Source of the DNA: Wenzhouxiangella sp.
GTDB taxonomy: Bacteria; Pseudomonadota; Gammaproteobacteria; Xanthomonadales; Wenzhouxiangellaceae
DNA length: 16,238 nucleotides
Reading direction: 5' to 3'
NCBI GenBank assembly: GCA_007121485.1
Contig: SKKM01000152.1
Coordinates: forward strand, 1 to 16,238
Shown here: piece by piece, positions 1-8,664 of the stretch
How positions within the stretch are numbered: the stretch's first letter is position 1
Layout: every line of letters begins with the position of its first letter
Program-made: the position numbers and the translations under genes
The notes under the pieces: generated by a model
Database searches by the model: none
What the model was told of the DNA's origin: nothing
The model's input: the letters and a program-made list of their open reading frames with translations, nothing else

Positions 1-1157
1 CCGACCATGAAGCCGGTGATGTTCTGCAGGAACACCAGCGGGATGTTGCGCTGGTTGCACAGCTGGATGAAGTGCGCGCCCTTGAGCGCCGATTCCGAGA
101 ACAGGATGCCGTTGTTGGCGATGATGCCGACGGGAAAGCCGTGGATGGCGGCAAAGCCGCACACCAGGGTGGTGCCGTAGCGCGCCTTGAACTCGGTGAA
201 GTCCGAGCCGTCGACCAGGCGGGCGATGATCTCGCGCACCTCGAAGGGATAGCGGGTGTCGGTCGGCAGAATGCCGTAAAGCTCCTCGGCCGGGTAGAGC
301 GGCTCCTGGATCTCGGAGCGCGTCATGGCGCGCTTCGCAGCCGCGGCCTTCGGCCGGTTCAGATGCGCCACCAGTTCGCGGGCGATGGCCAGCGCGTGGG
401 TATCGTTTTCAGCGAAGTGGTCGGCCACACCGGACAAGCGGGTATGGGTGTCGGCGCCGCCCAGCGTCTCGGCGTCGACCTCCTCGCCGGTGGCGGCCTT
501 GACCAGCGGCGGCCCGCCCAGGAAGATCGTGCCCTGCTCGCGCACGATAATGGCCTCGTCGCACATCGCCGGCACGTAGGCCCCGCCGGCGGTGCAAGAA
601 CCCATCACCACCGCGATCTGCGGAATGTTCTTCGCCGACAGCCGGGCCTGGTTGTAAAAGATGCGGCCGAAATGGTCGCGGTCGGGAAAGACCTCGTCCT
701 GCAGCGGCAGGAAGGCGCCTCCCGAGTCGACCAGGTAGATGCACGGCAGGTGATTCTCGAGCGCGATCTCCTGCGCCCGGAGATGCTTCTTGACCGTGAT
801 CGGGTAGTAGGTCCCGCCCTTGACCGTGGCGTCGTTGGCCACCACCAGGCATTCGCTGCCCGAAACCCGGCCGATGCCGGCAATCACGCCGGCGCCGGGC
901 GCGGCGTCGCCGTACAGGCCGTTGGCGGCCAGCGGCGAGATTTCCAGGAAGGGGCTGCCCGGGTCGAGCAGCAGTCGGACCCGCTCACGCGGCAGCAGTT
1001 TGCCGCGCTCGGCGTGCTTCAGGCGCGCGCGCTCAGGCCCGCCCAGGGCCGATTCGGCCAGCCGCGCGCCGAGTTCGCGGGCCAGGCCGCGATGGTGCGC
1101 GCTGCGCTCGATGAAGTCCGCGTCCTTGCGGTTGATATGGCTGTCCAGCCTGGCCAT
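1..1157 (-). CDS. Methylcrotonyl-CoA carboxylase beta (carboxyltransferase) subunit, 3' end missing
   Basis: This subunit transfers carboxyl from carboxybiotin to 3-methylcrotonyl-CoA in leucine/isovalerate degradation, working in the cytoplasm with a biotin-carrying alpha subunit not seen here. Reading leftward from the ATG at 1157 gives 385 uninterrupted codons to the window edge, out of about 535 usual for the family. The crotonase-like carboxyltransferase fold shows in the blocks KGGTYYPITVKKHLRAQEIA, YLVDSGGAFLPLQ, FPDRDHFGRIFYNQA, MGSCTAGGAYVPAMCDEA, GPPLVKAATGEEV and FLQNITGFMVG, which match methylcrotonyl-CoA carboxylase beta subunits closely. A GGAG about 6 bases before the ATG supports the start. 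It is transcribed away from rpsO. A geranyl-CoA or other acyl-CoA carboxylase subunit is possible but less likely given these blocks. The remaining C-terminal third and any liu-type neighbours lie outside the window. Confidence 0.93.
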   Translation of the reverse strand, partial: MARLDSHINRKDADFIERSAHHRGLARELGARLAESALGGPERARLKHAERGKLLPRERVRLLLDPGSPFLEISPLAANGLYGDAAPGAGVIAGIGRVSGSECLVVANDATVKGGTYYPITVKKHLRAQEIALENHLPCIYLVDSGGAFLPLQDEVFPDRDHFGRIFYNQARLSAKNIPQIAVVMGSCTAGGAYVPAMCDEAIIVREQGTIFLGGPPLVKAATGEEVDAETLGGADTHTRLSGVADHFAENDTHALAIARELVAHLNRPKAAAAKRAMTRSEIQEPLYPAEELYGILPTDTRYPFEVREIIARLVDGSDFTEFKARYGTTLVCGFAAIHGFPVGIIANNGILFSESALKGAHFIQLCNQRNIPLVFLQNITGFMV

Positions 1158-1178
1158 GACGGCTCCAGAGGGTAGAAC

Positions 1179-1195
1179 CGGGCTATTGTAGCCCG
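1179..1195 (-). promoter_or_regulatory. Small hairpin and TACAAT box ahead of the carboxylase gene
   Basis: A perfect 7-bp inverted repeat (CGGGCTA / TAGCCCG, loop TTG) lies 22 bases before the carboxylase start. Read on the minus strand, 1190-1185 is TACAAT, a good sigma70 -10 match, but no -35 box stands at 16-19 bp; the nearest TTGGCA (1229-1224) is 33 bp away. It is either the -10 of a promoter with a weak -35, or a short 5' UTR hairpin. Confidence 0.3.
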
Positions 1196-1233
1196 AGGCC
1201 AGCCGCAGGGCCTTGCCGAGTGTGCCAAGTCTG

Positions 1234-1263
1234 TTGTCAGTGTCGACACTTCAGGGTTACAAT
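1234..1263 (+). promoter_or_regulatory. sigma70-type promoter for rpsO-pnp
   Basis: TTGTCA (1234-1239) and TACAAT (1258-1263) are separated by 18 bp, each differing from consensus at one position. Transcription would begin near 1270, leaving a leader of about 140 bases before rpsO. A 12-bp palindrome fills part of the spacer (1239-1250). Confidence 0.7.
1239..1250. repeat. 12-bp perfect palindrome inside the rpsO promoter spacer
   Basis: AGTGTCGACACT equals its own reverse complement and lies between the -35 and -10 boxes of the proposed rpsO promoter, overlapping the last base of the -35. Such a site could be an operator for a dimeric regulator. No regulator is identifiable from the window. 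Confidence 0.5.
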
Positions 1264-1320
1264 AACGGGCTTGATTGAACTCGGCGACCTTGGCTTTTGC
1301 ACAAAGCCCGGCTTGACGGT

Positions 1321-1374
1321 GTACCGGCACGGCTGCCGGTGCAGCGGATCCAAGGGGGTTTTCTGAAAAAGCCC
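1321..1374 (+). promoter_or_regulatory. Structured rpsO 5' leader, possible S15 autoregulatory site
   Basis: Two hairpins can be drawn in the rpsO leader. One is ACCGGCA / TGCCGGT (1323-1329 with 1334-1340), extendable by a G-U and a G-C pair to 1321-1342. The other is GGGTTTT / AAAA-CCC (1356-1362 with 1366-1374, two-base bulge), ending 19 bases before the GGAG at 1394-1397. In E. coli S15 represses its own mRNA by binding leader structure. That this leader does the same is inference. Confidence 0.35.
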
Positions 1375-1408
1375 GGTCGCCCACCGACTTTTTGGAGAGT
1401 AGAAACAG

Positions 1409-1678
1409 ATGTCTTTGACGGCAGAACAAAAGCAGCAGGTTGTAAAGGACCACCAGTTGTCCGAGGGCGATACCGGATCCCCCGAGGTGCAGGTCGCGTT
1501 GTTGACCGCGCGCATCCAGGATCTGCAGAACCACTTTGCAGAGCACAAGAAGGATCACCACTCTCGCCGAGGCCTGCTCAAGCTGGTCAACCAGCGTCGC
1601 TCCTTGCTGGACTACGTGAAGAAAAAGGACGTTCAGCGCTACCGCGATCTGATTGAGCGTCTGGGCCTGCGTCGTTAA
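1409..1678 (+). CDS. rpsO: 30S ribosomal protein S15
   Basis: S15 is a primary 16S rRNA-binding protein that nucleates assembly of the 30S platform. The 89-residue product has the usual family length, and the signature helices are intact, including HFAEHKKDHHSRRGLL and VNQRRSLLDYVKKKD, which carry the conserved rRNA-contacting His, Asp and Ser. The ATG at 1409 follows GGAG (1394-1397) with a longish 11-base gap. The gene has its own promoter and a leader that can fold, and is followed by a terminator and then pnp 92 bp downstream, the same order as in E. coli. The assignment is secure. Confidence 0.98.
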   Translation: MSLTAEQKQQVVKDHQLSEGDTGSPEVQVALLTARIQDLQNHFAEHKKDHHSRRGLLKLVNQRRSLLDYVKKKDVQRYRDLIERLGLRR

Positions 1679-1709
1679 GACGCTCGAAGCCATTCCGATT
1701 GGAACTGAA

Positions 1710-1744
1710 CACCCCGGCGGCCTTCGGCTGATCCGGGGTGTTTT
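1710..1744 (+). terminator. Rho-independent terminator/attenuator between rpsO and pnp
   Basis: CACCCCGG (1710-1717) pairs with CCGGGGTG (1733-1740). An inner 5-bp stem (1718-1722 with 1726-1730) closes on a short loop, and TTTT follows at 1741-1744. The U run is short, so partial read-through into pnp is likely, as at the terminator in this position in E. coli. Confidence 0.85.
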
Positions 1745-1770
1745 GCATTGCGAAAAGTGGAGATAAGTAA

Positions 1771-3873
<2,103 letters not shown>

Positions 3874-3910
3874 AGGCCCAACCCGGCCTCGGTTTTTGCC
3901 GATCCCATCC

Positions 3911-3940
3911 AACCGCCCGGACCCCGGGCGGTTTTTTTTT
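3911..3940 (+). terminator. Strong rho-independent terminator after pnp
   Basis: AACCGCCCGG (3911-3920) and CCGGGCGGTT (3924-3933) form a perfect 10-bp stem with a 3-base loop, and T runs without a break from 3932 to 3940. This should end the rpsO-pnp transcript. Confidence 0.95.
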
Positions 3941-3979
3941 GGGCGCTGTGGCACTCTTTAGACTCGGCTCACGCGACCC

Positions 3980-4384
3980 ATGCTTTCCATGCATTTGTTG
4001 ACTCCTGTCTCTCCCGGCGAACTGCTCGACAAGCTGACCATCCTCGACATCAAGACCGAGCGCATCACCGATGCGGCCAAGCTGGCCAACGTCCGGCGTG
4101 AGCGCGAGTTGCTGGAGCAGGTGTGGCAGGAGTCCGGCCTGGAAACCGAGGTTGTGCGCGAGTTGCGGGCGGTCTTGAAGGCCGTCAACGAAAAGCTCTG
4201 GGTGATCGAGGACGATATTCGCGACGAGGAGCGTGCCGGCCGTTTCGGCCAGCGTTTCATCGAACTGGCCCGGGCGGTCTATGTCACCAATGACGAGCGC
4301 GCCGCGATCAAGAAGGCGATCAACCAGTCCCTGGGTTCGGAAATCGTCGAGGAAAAATCCTACAGCGACTATCGTGGAGCCTGA
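3980..4384 (+). CDS. DUF6165-like conserved protein of unknown function
   Basis: This 134-residue soluble protein has no signal peptide or membrane segment. Its layout matches what I recall of DUF6165: an N-terminal PVSPGELLDKLTILDIKTERI block (10-29, with the conserved GEL-DKL-IL-IK), a charged helical middle (about 34-75), then LWVIEDDIRDEE (73-84), FIELARAVYVTNDERAAIKK (93-112) and a C-terminal GSEIVEEKSY (119-128). The many heptad-like Leu and charged residues suggest a helical bundle or coiled coil. No function is known to me. The start could be ATG 3980 or ATG 3989, and neither has a good ribosome binding site. It sits alone between the pnp terminator and the next gene's promoter, upstream of envelope genes. 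Involvement in surface polysaccharide work is only a guess from that context. Confidence 0.75.
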   Translation: MLSMHLLTPVSPGELLDKLTILDIKTERITDAAKLANVRRERELLEQVWQESGLETEVVRELRAVLKAVNEKLWVIEDDIRDEERAGRFGQRFIELARAVYVTNDERAAIKKAINQSLGSEIVEEKSYSDYRGA

Positions 4385-4393
4385 ACCGTCGAC

Positions 4394-4417
4394 TCCGAGT
4401 CATCGAGTCCGAGTCAT
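4394..4417 (+). repeat. Short tandem direct repeat upstream of the barrel/OmpA gene
   Basis: TCCGAGTCAT occurs at 4394-4403 and again at 4408-4417, a 14-bp period, with a degenerate third copy (TCGGATTCGG) beginning at 4422. It lies 33-80 bp before the proposed -10 box, where an activator or repressor could bind. Confidence 0.45.
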
Positions 4418-4449
4418 TGGATCGGATTCGGTCGCATTTGCCTCACGCC

Positions 4450-4479
4450 GTGGCATCAGCGAGTTGCCCTCGGTATACT
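4450..4479 (+). promoter_or_regulatory. Candidate promoter for the barrel/OmpA/cadherin-repeat gene
   Basis: GTGGCA (4450-4455, 4 of 6 consensus) is followed after 18 bp by TATACT (4474-4479, 5 of 6). The start codon is 40 bases downstream. Confidence 0.5.
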
Positions 4480-4518
4480 GGCCGCTGATAGCAGGGGTTT
4501 TTCGTCAGGGGACGTCCA

Positions 4519-6846
4519 ATGTTCAGGAAATTCGTTACCGTGCTGCTCGTTGCCGCCGTTGGCAGCACTGCCGCGCAGGCCGAAATCAATGGCGAGGAGG
4601 AAGCGCGCGCGTTCAGCCAGTCGCCAACCTTCACCTTTGTCGGTGACCGCTACCGCATCGGTGTGGGTATCGACACCGAGTTCGACGTCATTGGTGAATT
4701 TCTCGCCACGCTGCACGAGACGTCCACCTCCGCCTGGCTGGGCGAAGGCTGGATGGGCAAGGACGGTGCCGGCGGCATCAAGCTCAACTATCACTGGTTG
4801 GTCCGCGGGCAATCGGAGACCGGCCCGGACGGCCCGGTCTACGTCGACGGCCACATTGCCAAGCTGTTCATCGCCGCCGATCAGAACCAGCATGATGACC
4901 GCAAGCTGACCTTCGGCTTGGGCTGGGAACACGAAGATTTCTTCGTCGGCGCTTACGGCATGCGCGCCCTGACCAGCAAGCGCCTGGTCAACCGCGCCGT
5001 CGATCTGCAGGACTTCACCGTCACCGGCCAGATCGACGGGCGCGACTTCACCCGGATCGACACCTTGCAGCGGGTCACCGAGCTTTTCGAAAAACCCTAC
5101 GACTGGGGCCTGGGACTGCGCGCCGGCCAGTATTTCGATAGCCGCCTGCTGCGCCTGCAGGGTGGCATGGACTATGAACGGGGCGACTTCGGCAACGCGC
5201 AGTTCACCGCCTCGATGTCGCTCGACCGCTTTTTCGCCAACACGCCGCACGGGATTTCGCTGCGCGGCGGCTGGGCGCACAAGCGCGGCGACCTGGTCGA
5301 TGAGCGCAACGACTGGCGTGCCTCGCTGGTTTACAGCTACAGCTTCGGCCGCCATTTCCGGCCGCAGCGGGAGTTTCGCGAGCAGGCGGTGGAAGTGATG
5401 CCGGAGCCGCGTTTCGAAGAGCGCGTCGTCGCCACCGAGGTCACCCTGTCCGATCGCGCCACCTTCGGTCTCGACCGCGCCGATCTGCGTCCCGAGGCGC
5501 AGGCCACCCTGCGGGAAGTCATCGCGGCCATTCGCGAAGGCGGCCTGATCGGCTCCATCCAGGTGGTCGGCCATACCTGCGATCTCGGTCCGGTGGCGCA
5601 CAACCAGCGATTGAGCGAGCGGCGCGCTCGGTCGGTGGTGGACTTCCTGGTGGCCAACGGCATCGACCAGGATGAAATCGAGTGGGAGGGCCGCGGCCTG
5701 CACGATCCGCGGTTCCCCAACGATTCCGAGGAGAATCGCTCCCGCAACCGTCGCGTGGAGATCAGCTTCGAGACGCGTGAGTCCCGCACCGAGCGCATCC
5801 AGGTGGGTCCGGAGGGGCCGGTGACCGAAATTCGTACGGTCGAGGTGCCCACCGAGGCGCCGTGGATTCGGCGCGCATTGCGCAATCCGGTTCGACACAA
5901 GCGCGAGGTGGATACCTACCGTTTCGAGGAAGTCACCCGCACAGTGACCGAAGGTGAACCCGTGCTGGACAACCAGCCGCCGGTGGCCAACAACAGCCAG
6001 TTCACCGTCGAGACCGACTCCAGCAACAATTCGCTTGACGTGCTGGCCAACGACTTCGATCCCGATGGGGATTCGCTGACCATCGTCAGCCTGACCATGC
6101 CGACCAACGGCACGGCGGAAATCAGCGGCGACGTGATTCTGTACACCCCGGCTGCCGGGTTCTCCGGCAGCGATGTCTTCAGCTATACGATCGACGACGG
6201 TTTTGGTGGTCAGGCGACGGCCAGCGTGACGGTGGAAGTCGTGCGGGCCAATCGCCCGCCGGAGGCCAATGACGTCAATGCCAGTACGCTCCGTACCCAG
6301 GCGGTGGAGATCGACGTGCTGGCCAACGACTCCGACCCCGACGGCGACCCCCTGCAGATCGTGTCCTTCAGCCAGCCGGCTGACGGCGTGGTGACGCAGG
6401 TCGGCGACGTACTGCGTTACCAGCCGGACCAGCTGTTCTTCGGCCAGGATACGTTTACTTACACCATCAGCGACGGACGCGGCGGCGAAGCGACCGCTAC
6501 GGTCTTTGTCGATGTGGCCTTCGCCAATCGCGCTCCGGTCGCCAACCCCGACGAGGCCTCGGGCCCTGCCGGGATGCCGATCACCGTGGATGTGCTGGCC
6601 AACGACTTCGATCCGGACGGCGACCCGCTGGAAGTGGTCAGCGTTTCGAGAATCACCGCGGCCCCGGCCGATGCGGTGATCAACGCCGATGGCACCATTT
6701 CCTTCACCATCAGCGCCACCTGCAGCGGCTTCAACCTGTTCCGCTACACCGTCAGCGATCCCTTCGGCGCGACCGCTGACGCCACCGTGACGGTTCGCAG
6801 GGAACTGCCCCCGGGCACCGAAGCCGATCCGGAGTGCATTCTTTAA
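4519..6846 (+). CDS. Exported predicted barrel + OmpA-like domain + three cadherin-like repeats
   Basis: This 775-residue protein is probably a surface or periplasmic structural protein; I do not recognise a named homologue. A signal peptide (1-21, ending AAQA before EIN) precedes a region (about 22-285) of alternating polar/aromatic strands typical of an outer-membrane beta-barrel. An OmpA-like domain follows (about 305-418) with GHTCDLG and NQRLSERRARSV, then a charged linker (419-485). Three tandem cadherin-like/tandem-95-type repeats (about 486-575, 577-667, 669-761) each carry an Asp-rich DPDGD motif. The only cysteines are C354 in the OmpA-like domain and C735 and C773 near the C-terminus, where a disulfide is plausible. 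The Asp that binds diaminopimelate in A. baumannii OmpA is Cys here, while the partner Arg (R369) is kept. AGGGGA (4507-4512) supports the ATG. The gene has its own promoter and converges on the GT9 gene. Domain order is unusual. Confidence 0.8.
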   Translation: MFRKFVTVLLVAAVGSTAAQAEINGEEEARAFSQSPTFTFVGDRYRIGVGIDTEFDVIGEFLATLHETSTSAWLGEGWMGKDGAGGIKLNYHWLVRGQSETGPDGPVYVDGHIAKLFIAADQNQHDDRKLTFGLGWEHEDFFVGAYGMRALTSKRLVNRAVDLQDFTVTGQIDGRDFTRIDTLQRVTELFEKPYDWGLGLRAGQYFDSRLLRLQGGMDYERGDFGNAQFTASMSLDRFFANTPHGISLRGGWAHKRGDLVDERNDWRASLVYSYSFGRHFRPQREFREQAVEVMPEPRFEERVVATEVTLSDRATFGLDRADLRPEAQATLREVIAAIREGGLIGSIQVVGHTCDLGPVAHNQRLSERRARSVVDFLVANGIDQDEIEWEGRGLHDPRFPNDSEENRSRNRRVEISFETRESRTERIQVGPEGPVTEIRTVEVPTEAPWIRRALRNPVRHKREVDTYRFEEVTRTVTEGEPVLDNQPPVANNSQFTVETDSSNNSLDVLANDFDPDGDSLTIVSLTMPTNGTAEISGDVILYTPAAGFSGSDVFSYTIDDGFGGQATASVTVEVVRANRPPEANDVNASTLRTQAVEIDVLANDSDPDGDPLQIVSFSQPADGVVTQVGDVLRYQPDQLFFGQDTFTYTISDGRGGEATATVFVDVAFANRAPVANPDEASGPAGMPITVDVLANDFDPDGDPLEVVSVSRITAAPADAVINADGTISFTISATCSGFNLFRYTVSDPFGATADATVTVRRELPPGTEADPECIL
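5968..6801 (+). repeat. Three protein repeats with an exact 276-bp period
   Basis: The DPDGD-containing motif starts at residues 511, 603 and 695 (bases 6049, 6325 and 6601), exactly 92 residues apart. The 16 bases GTGCTGGCCAACGACT recur at all three places, so the repeats are related at DNA level too. The third copy differs at its end, where TCSG replaces the usual glycine-rich strand sequence. Confidence 0.85.
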
Positions 6847-6859
6847 GAGCCGGCACCGC

Positions 6860-6884
6860 GCCGGCGGTCCACGAGACCGCCGGC
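6860..6884. terminator. GC-rich inverted repeat between convergent genes
   Basis: GCCGGCGGTC (6860-6869) and GACCGCCGGC (6875-6884) make a perfect 10-bp stem with a 5-base loop between the stop of the barrel/OmpA gene and the end of the GT9 gene. No T run follows on either strand, so it is not a classical intrinsic terminator. It may protect 3' ends or assist Rho-dependent termination. Confidence 0.45.
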
Positions 6885-6892
6885 CCGCCGGT

Positions 6893-7933
6893 TCAGTCGC
6901 CGAGTATTCGCCGCACGCGCTCGATGACCTGCTCGGGGGGGATCAGGTCCATCACGCCCGGGTACTCCAGTCGCTGACCCCAGCGCAGCGCTTCCGGCGC
7001 CTTGCCGGCAAACTGCCGCGCCGCCTGTTCATAGCAGTCGACGCAGTGCTCGAGACTGCCCAGCGGTCCTGAGCGCCGGGCCCAGGTGGCCGCGTACAGC
7101 CCGACCACCGGCGTGCCCATGGCGGCGGCGAAATGGGCCGGGCCGGAATCCGGCGTGATCACGCAAGCGGCCCGCTCCAGCATGGCCACGGCCTGCATCA
7201 GCGTGTCCCGCCCGATCAGGTTGATGGCTTCCTGGCGCATGTGCGCCTGTATCTCCTGGCCCAGCGCCTGTTCCAGCCGGCTCGGGCCGCCGATCAGCAG
7301 CACCGGCCGGCCGGTCTGGCCGATGATCCAGTCGGCCACCTCGGCGTAGCCCTGCGCATGCCAATTGCGGCCCGCGTGGCTGGAAGCCGGGCTGATCAGG
7401 ACGGCCCGCCCGGCGACCGGCTGGTGCTCCAGCGCGAAGTCCAGGGCGTCGGCCGGCACGGGCAGGGCGCGGTCGACGTCGCGGCAGTCGGCGCCGAGGT
7501 GTTGGGCGAAAGACAGCAGCGCCAGGGCCTGGTGTTGTTGGTGGGCCGCCGGAATCCGCTCGTTGACCACCAGGCCGTGGCCCTCGCGTGAGCGCGCCCG
7601 GTCAAAGCCGATGCGGCGGCGTGCCCGGACCGCCAGGGCGAGCAGGTTCGCTCGCGTCGACACCTGGGCATGCAGCAGGACGTCGAAGCGGCGACCGCCG
7701 AGCTGGCGGCGCAGCCGGCGCCACCCCGTCCAGCCGCTGCGCTTGTCGAATACAATGAATTCCACGCCGGGCAGTTCGCTGACCAGCCGGTGTTCCGATC
7801 GGCCGATGATCCAGCTGATCTCGACCTCGGGCCAGGTGCGCTGGATCGCCCTGACCACGGGCACCGTGTTGCAGACATCACCCAGCGCGGACAGGCGCAG
7901 CAGGCAGATTCGACCGGGCTGGTCGGCGGTCAT
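6893..7933 (-). CDS. Glycosyltransferase family 9, LPS heptosyltransferase-like
   Basis: GT9 enzymes move heptose (or a related sugar) from an ADP-activated donor onto the LPS inner core at the cytoplasmic face of the inner membrane. The 346-residue product has the expected two Rossmann-like halves. The N-terminal block ICLLRLSALGDVCNTVPVVR (9-28) is the acceptor-side motif. The C-terminal donor-side blocks are GRDTLMQAVAMLERA (241-255) and ITPDSGPAHFAAAMGTPVVG (259-278), followed by a conserved Cys-bearing tail (HCVDCYEQ). This is the heptosyltransferase I/II pattern, but the sequence alone does not settle which sugar or position. It diverges from kdkA with 24 bases between start codons; Kdo kinase and heptosyltransferase act on the same core region, which supports the assignment. 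The ribosome binding site for ATG 7933 is poor. Confidence 0.88.
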   Translation of the reverse strand: MTADQPGRICLLRLSALGDVCNTVPVVRAIQRTWPEVEISWIIGRSEHRLVSELPGVEFIVFDKRSGWTGWRRLRRQLGGRRFDVLLHAQVSTRANLLALAVRARRRIGFDRARSREGHGLVVNERIPAAHQQHQALALLSFAQHLGADCRDVDRALPVPADALDFALEHQPVAGRAVLISPASSHAGRNWHAQGYAEVADWIIGQTGRPVLLIGGPSRLEQALGQEIQAHMRQEAINLIGRDTLMQAVAMLERAACVITPDSGPAHFAAAMGTPVVGLYAATWARRSGPLGSLEHCVDCYEQAARQFAGKAPEALRWGQRLEYPGVMDLIPPEQVIERVRRILGD

Positions 7934-7957
7934 GACGGGGGCAGAGGGATCACGGAA

Positions 7958-8644
7958 ATGAACGCGGGCATGACCGTCAGCCGGAAGGCTCTCATCTTAG
8001 CCGACTCCACGCTGGCTGCAGCGCCCGATGCCCGTTGGCTGGTTCCGCAGTGGTGGAAAGGGCAAGGCGCGGTCGAGGCCGAACTGGGCGGCCGGGGAGT
8101 CGCCCTGAAGCTGTCGACGCCGGTCGGTCCGGCGGTGCTGCGCCGCTACCACCGCGGCGGCTGGATGGCACCCTTGCTGGGCGACCGCTATCTGCGGCTG
8201 GGCGCCGATCGAAGCCGGGGTTTTCGCGAGTTTCGCCTGTTGTTGCGGCTTGTTGAACTGAAGCTGCCCGTCCCCCGGCCGCTGGCGGCCAGCTTCGAGC
8301 CGGCCGGCGGGTTTTACCGTGCCGGCTTGCTGACCCGTTTCATCCCGGAAACCCGGGCGCTGGCGGACGTGGCCGATGAGCTCAGCGGCGCGGACTGGCG
8401 GCGGCTGGCCGGTGTGCTGCGGCGTTTTTTTCGGGCCGGCCTGGTCCATCCGGACCTGAACGCGCACAACCTGCTGCTCGATGCCTCCGGGCAGTGGCAT
8501 GTGCTGGATTTCGACCGTGCAAGCTTGAGCGCCGGGCCGGTGTCTGCCGGGCCGATGATTCGTCGCCTGGAGCGCTCGCTGCGCAAGCGTGCCGGCACGG
8601 ACTGGCAGGCCGGTTTCGAGAGCGAACTGCGCGCACTCGAGTAG
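7958..8644 (+). CDS. kdkA: 3-deoxy-D-manno-octulosonic acid (Kdo) kinase
   Basis: KdkA phosphorylates the Kdo residue of Kdo-lipid A in the LPS inner core using ATP. The 228-residue product has the usual length and an eukaryotic-like kinase core. The catalytic loop HPDLNAHNLLLD (164-175) holds D166 and N171, and the metal-binding VLDFDR lies at 182-187 with D184. FREFRLLLRL (89-98) precedes the LPVPRPLAA block typical of KdkA/WaaP-type sugar kinases. The open frame continues upstream to 7670 opposite the GT9 gene, but ATG 7958 is the first start with a good site (AGAGGGA, 7943-7949) and gives a normal length; ATG 7970 is the alternative. It converges on the hydrolase gene with only 20 bp between stops and no visible terminator. 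Confidence 0.9.
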   Translation: MNAGMTVSRKALILADSTLAAAPDARWLVPQWWKGQGAVEAELGGRGVALKLSTPVGPAVLRRYHRGGWMAPLLGDRYLRLGADRSRGFREFRLLLRLVELKLPVPRPLAASFEPAGGFYRAGLLTRFIPETRALADVADELSGADWRRLAGVLRRFFRAGLVHPDLNAHNLLLDASGQWHVLDFDRASLSAGPVSAGPMIRRLERSLRKRAGTDWQAGFESELRALE

Positions 8645-8664
8645 GCGCGCCGGCATATGCGCTG

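Noticed and set aside
72..1175. 367-codon plus-strand frame over the carboxylase gene
   Set aside because: The opposite strand encodes a clearly recognisable methylcrotonyl-CoA carboxylase subunit; this frame is its shadow.
4456..5898. 480-codon minus-strand frame opposite the barrel/OmpA gene
   Set aside because: It has a low-complexity antisense composition, while the plus strand has a signal peptide, domain motifs and a ribosome binding site.
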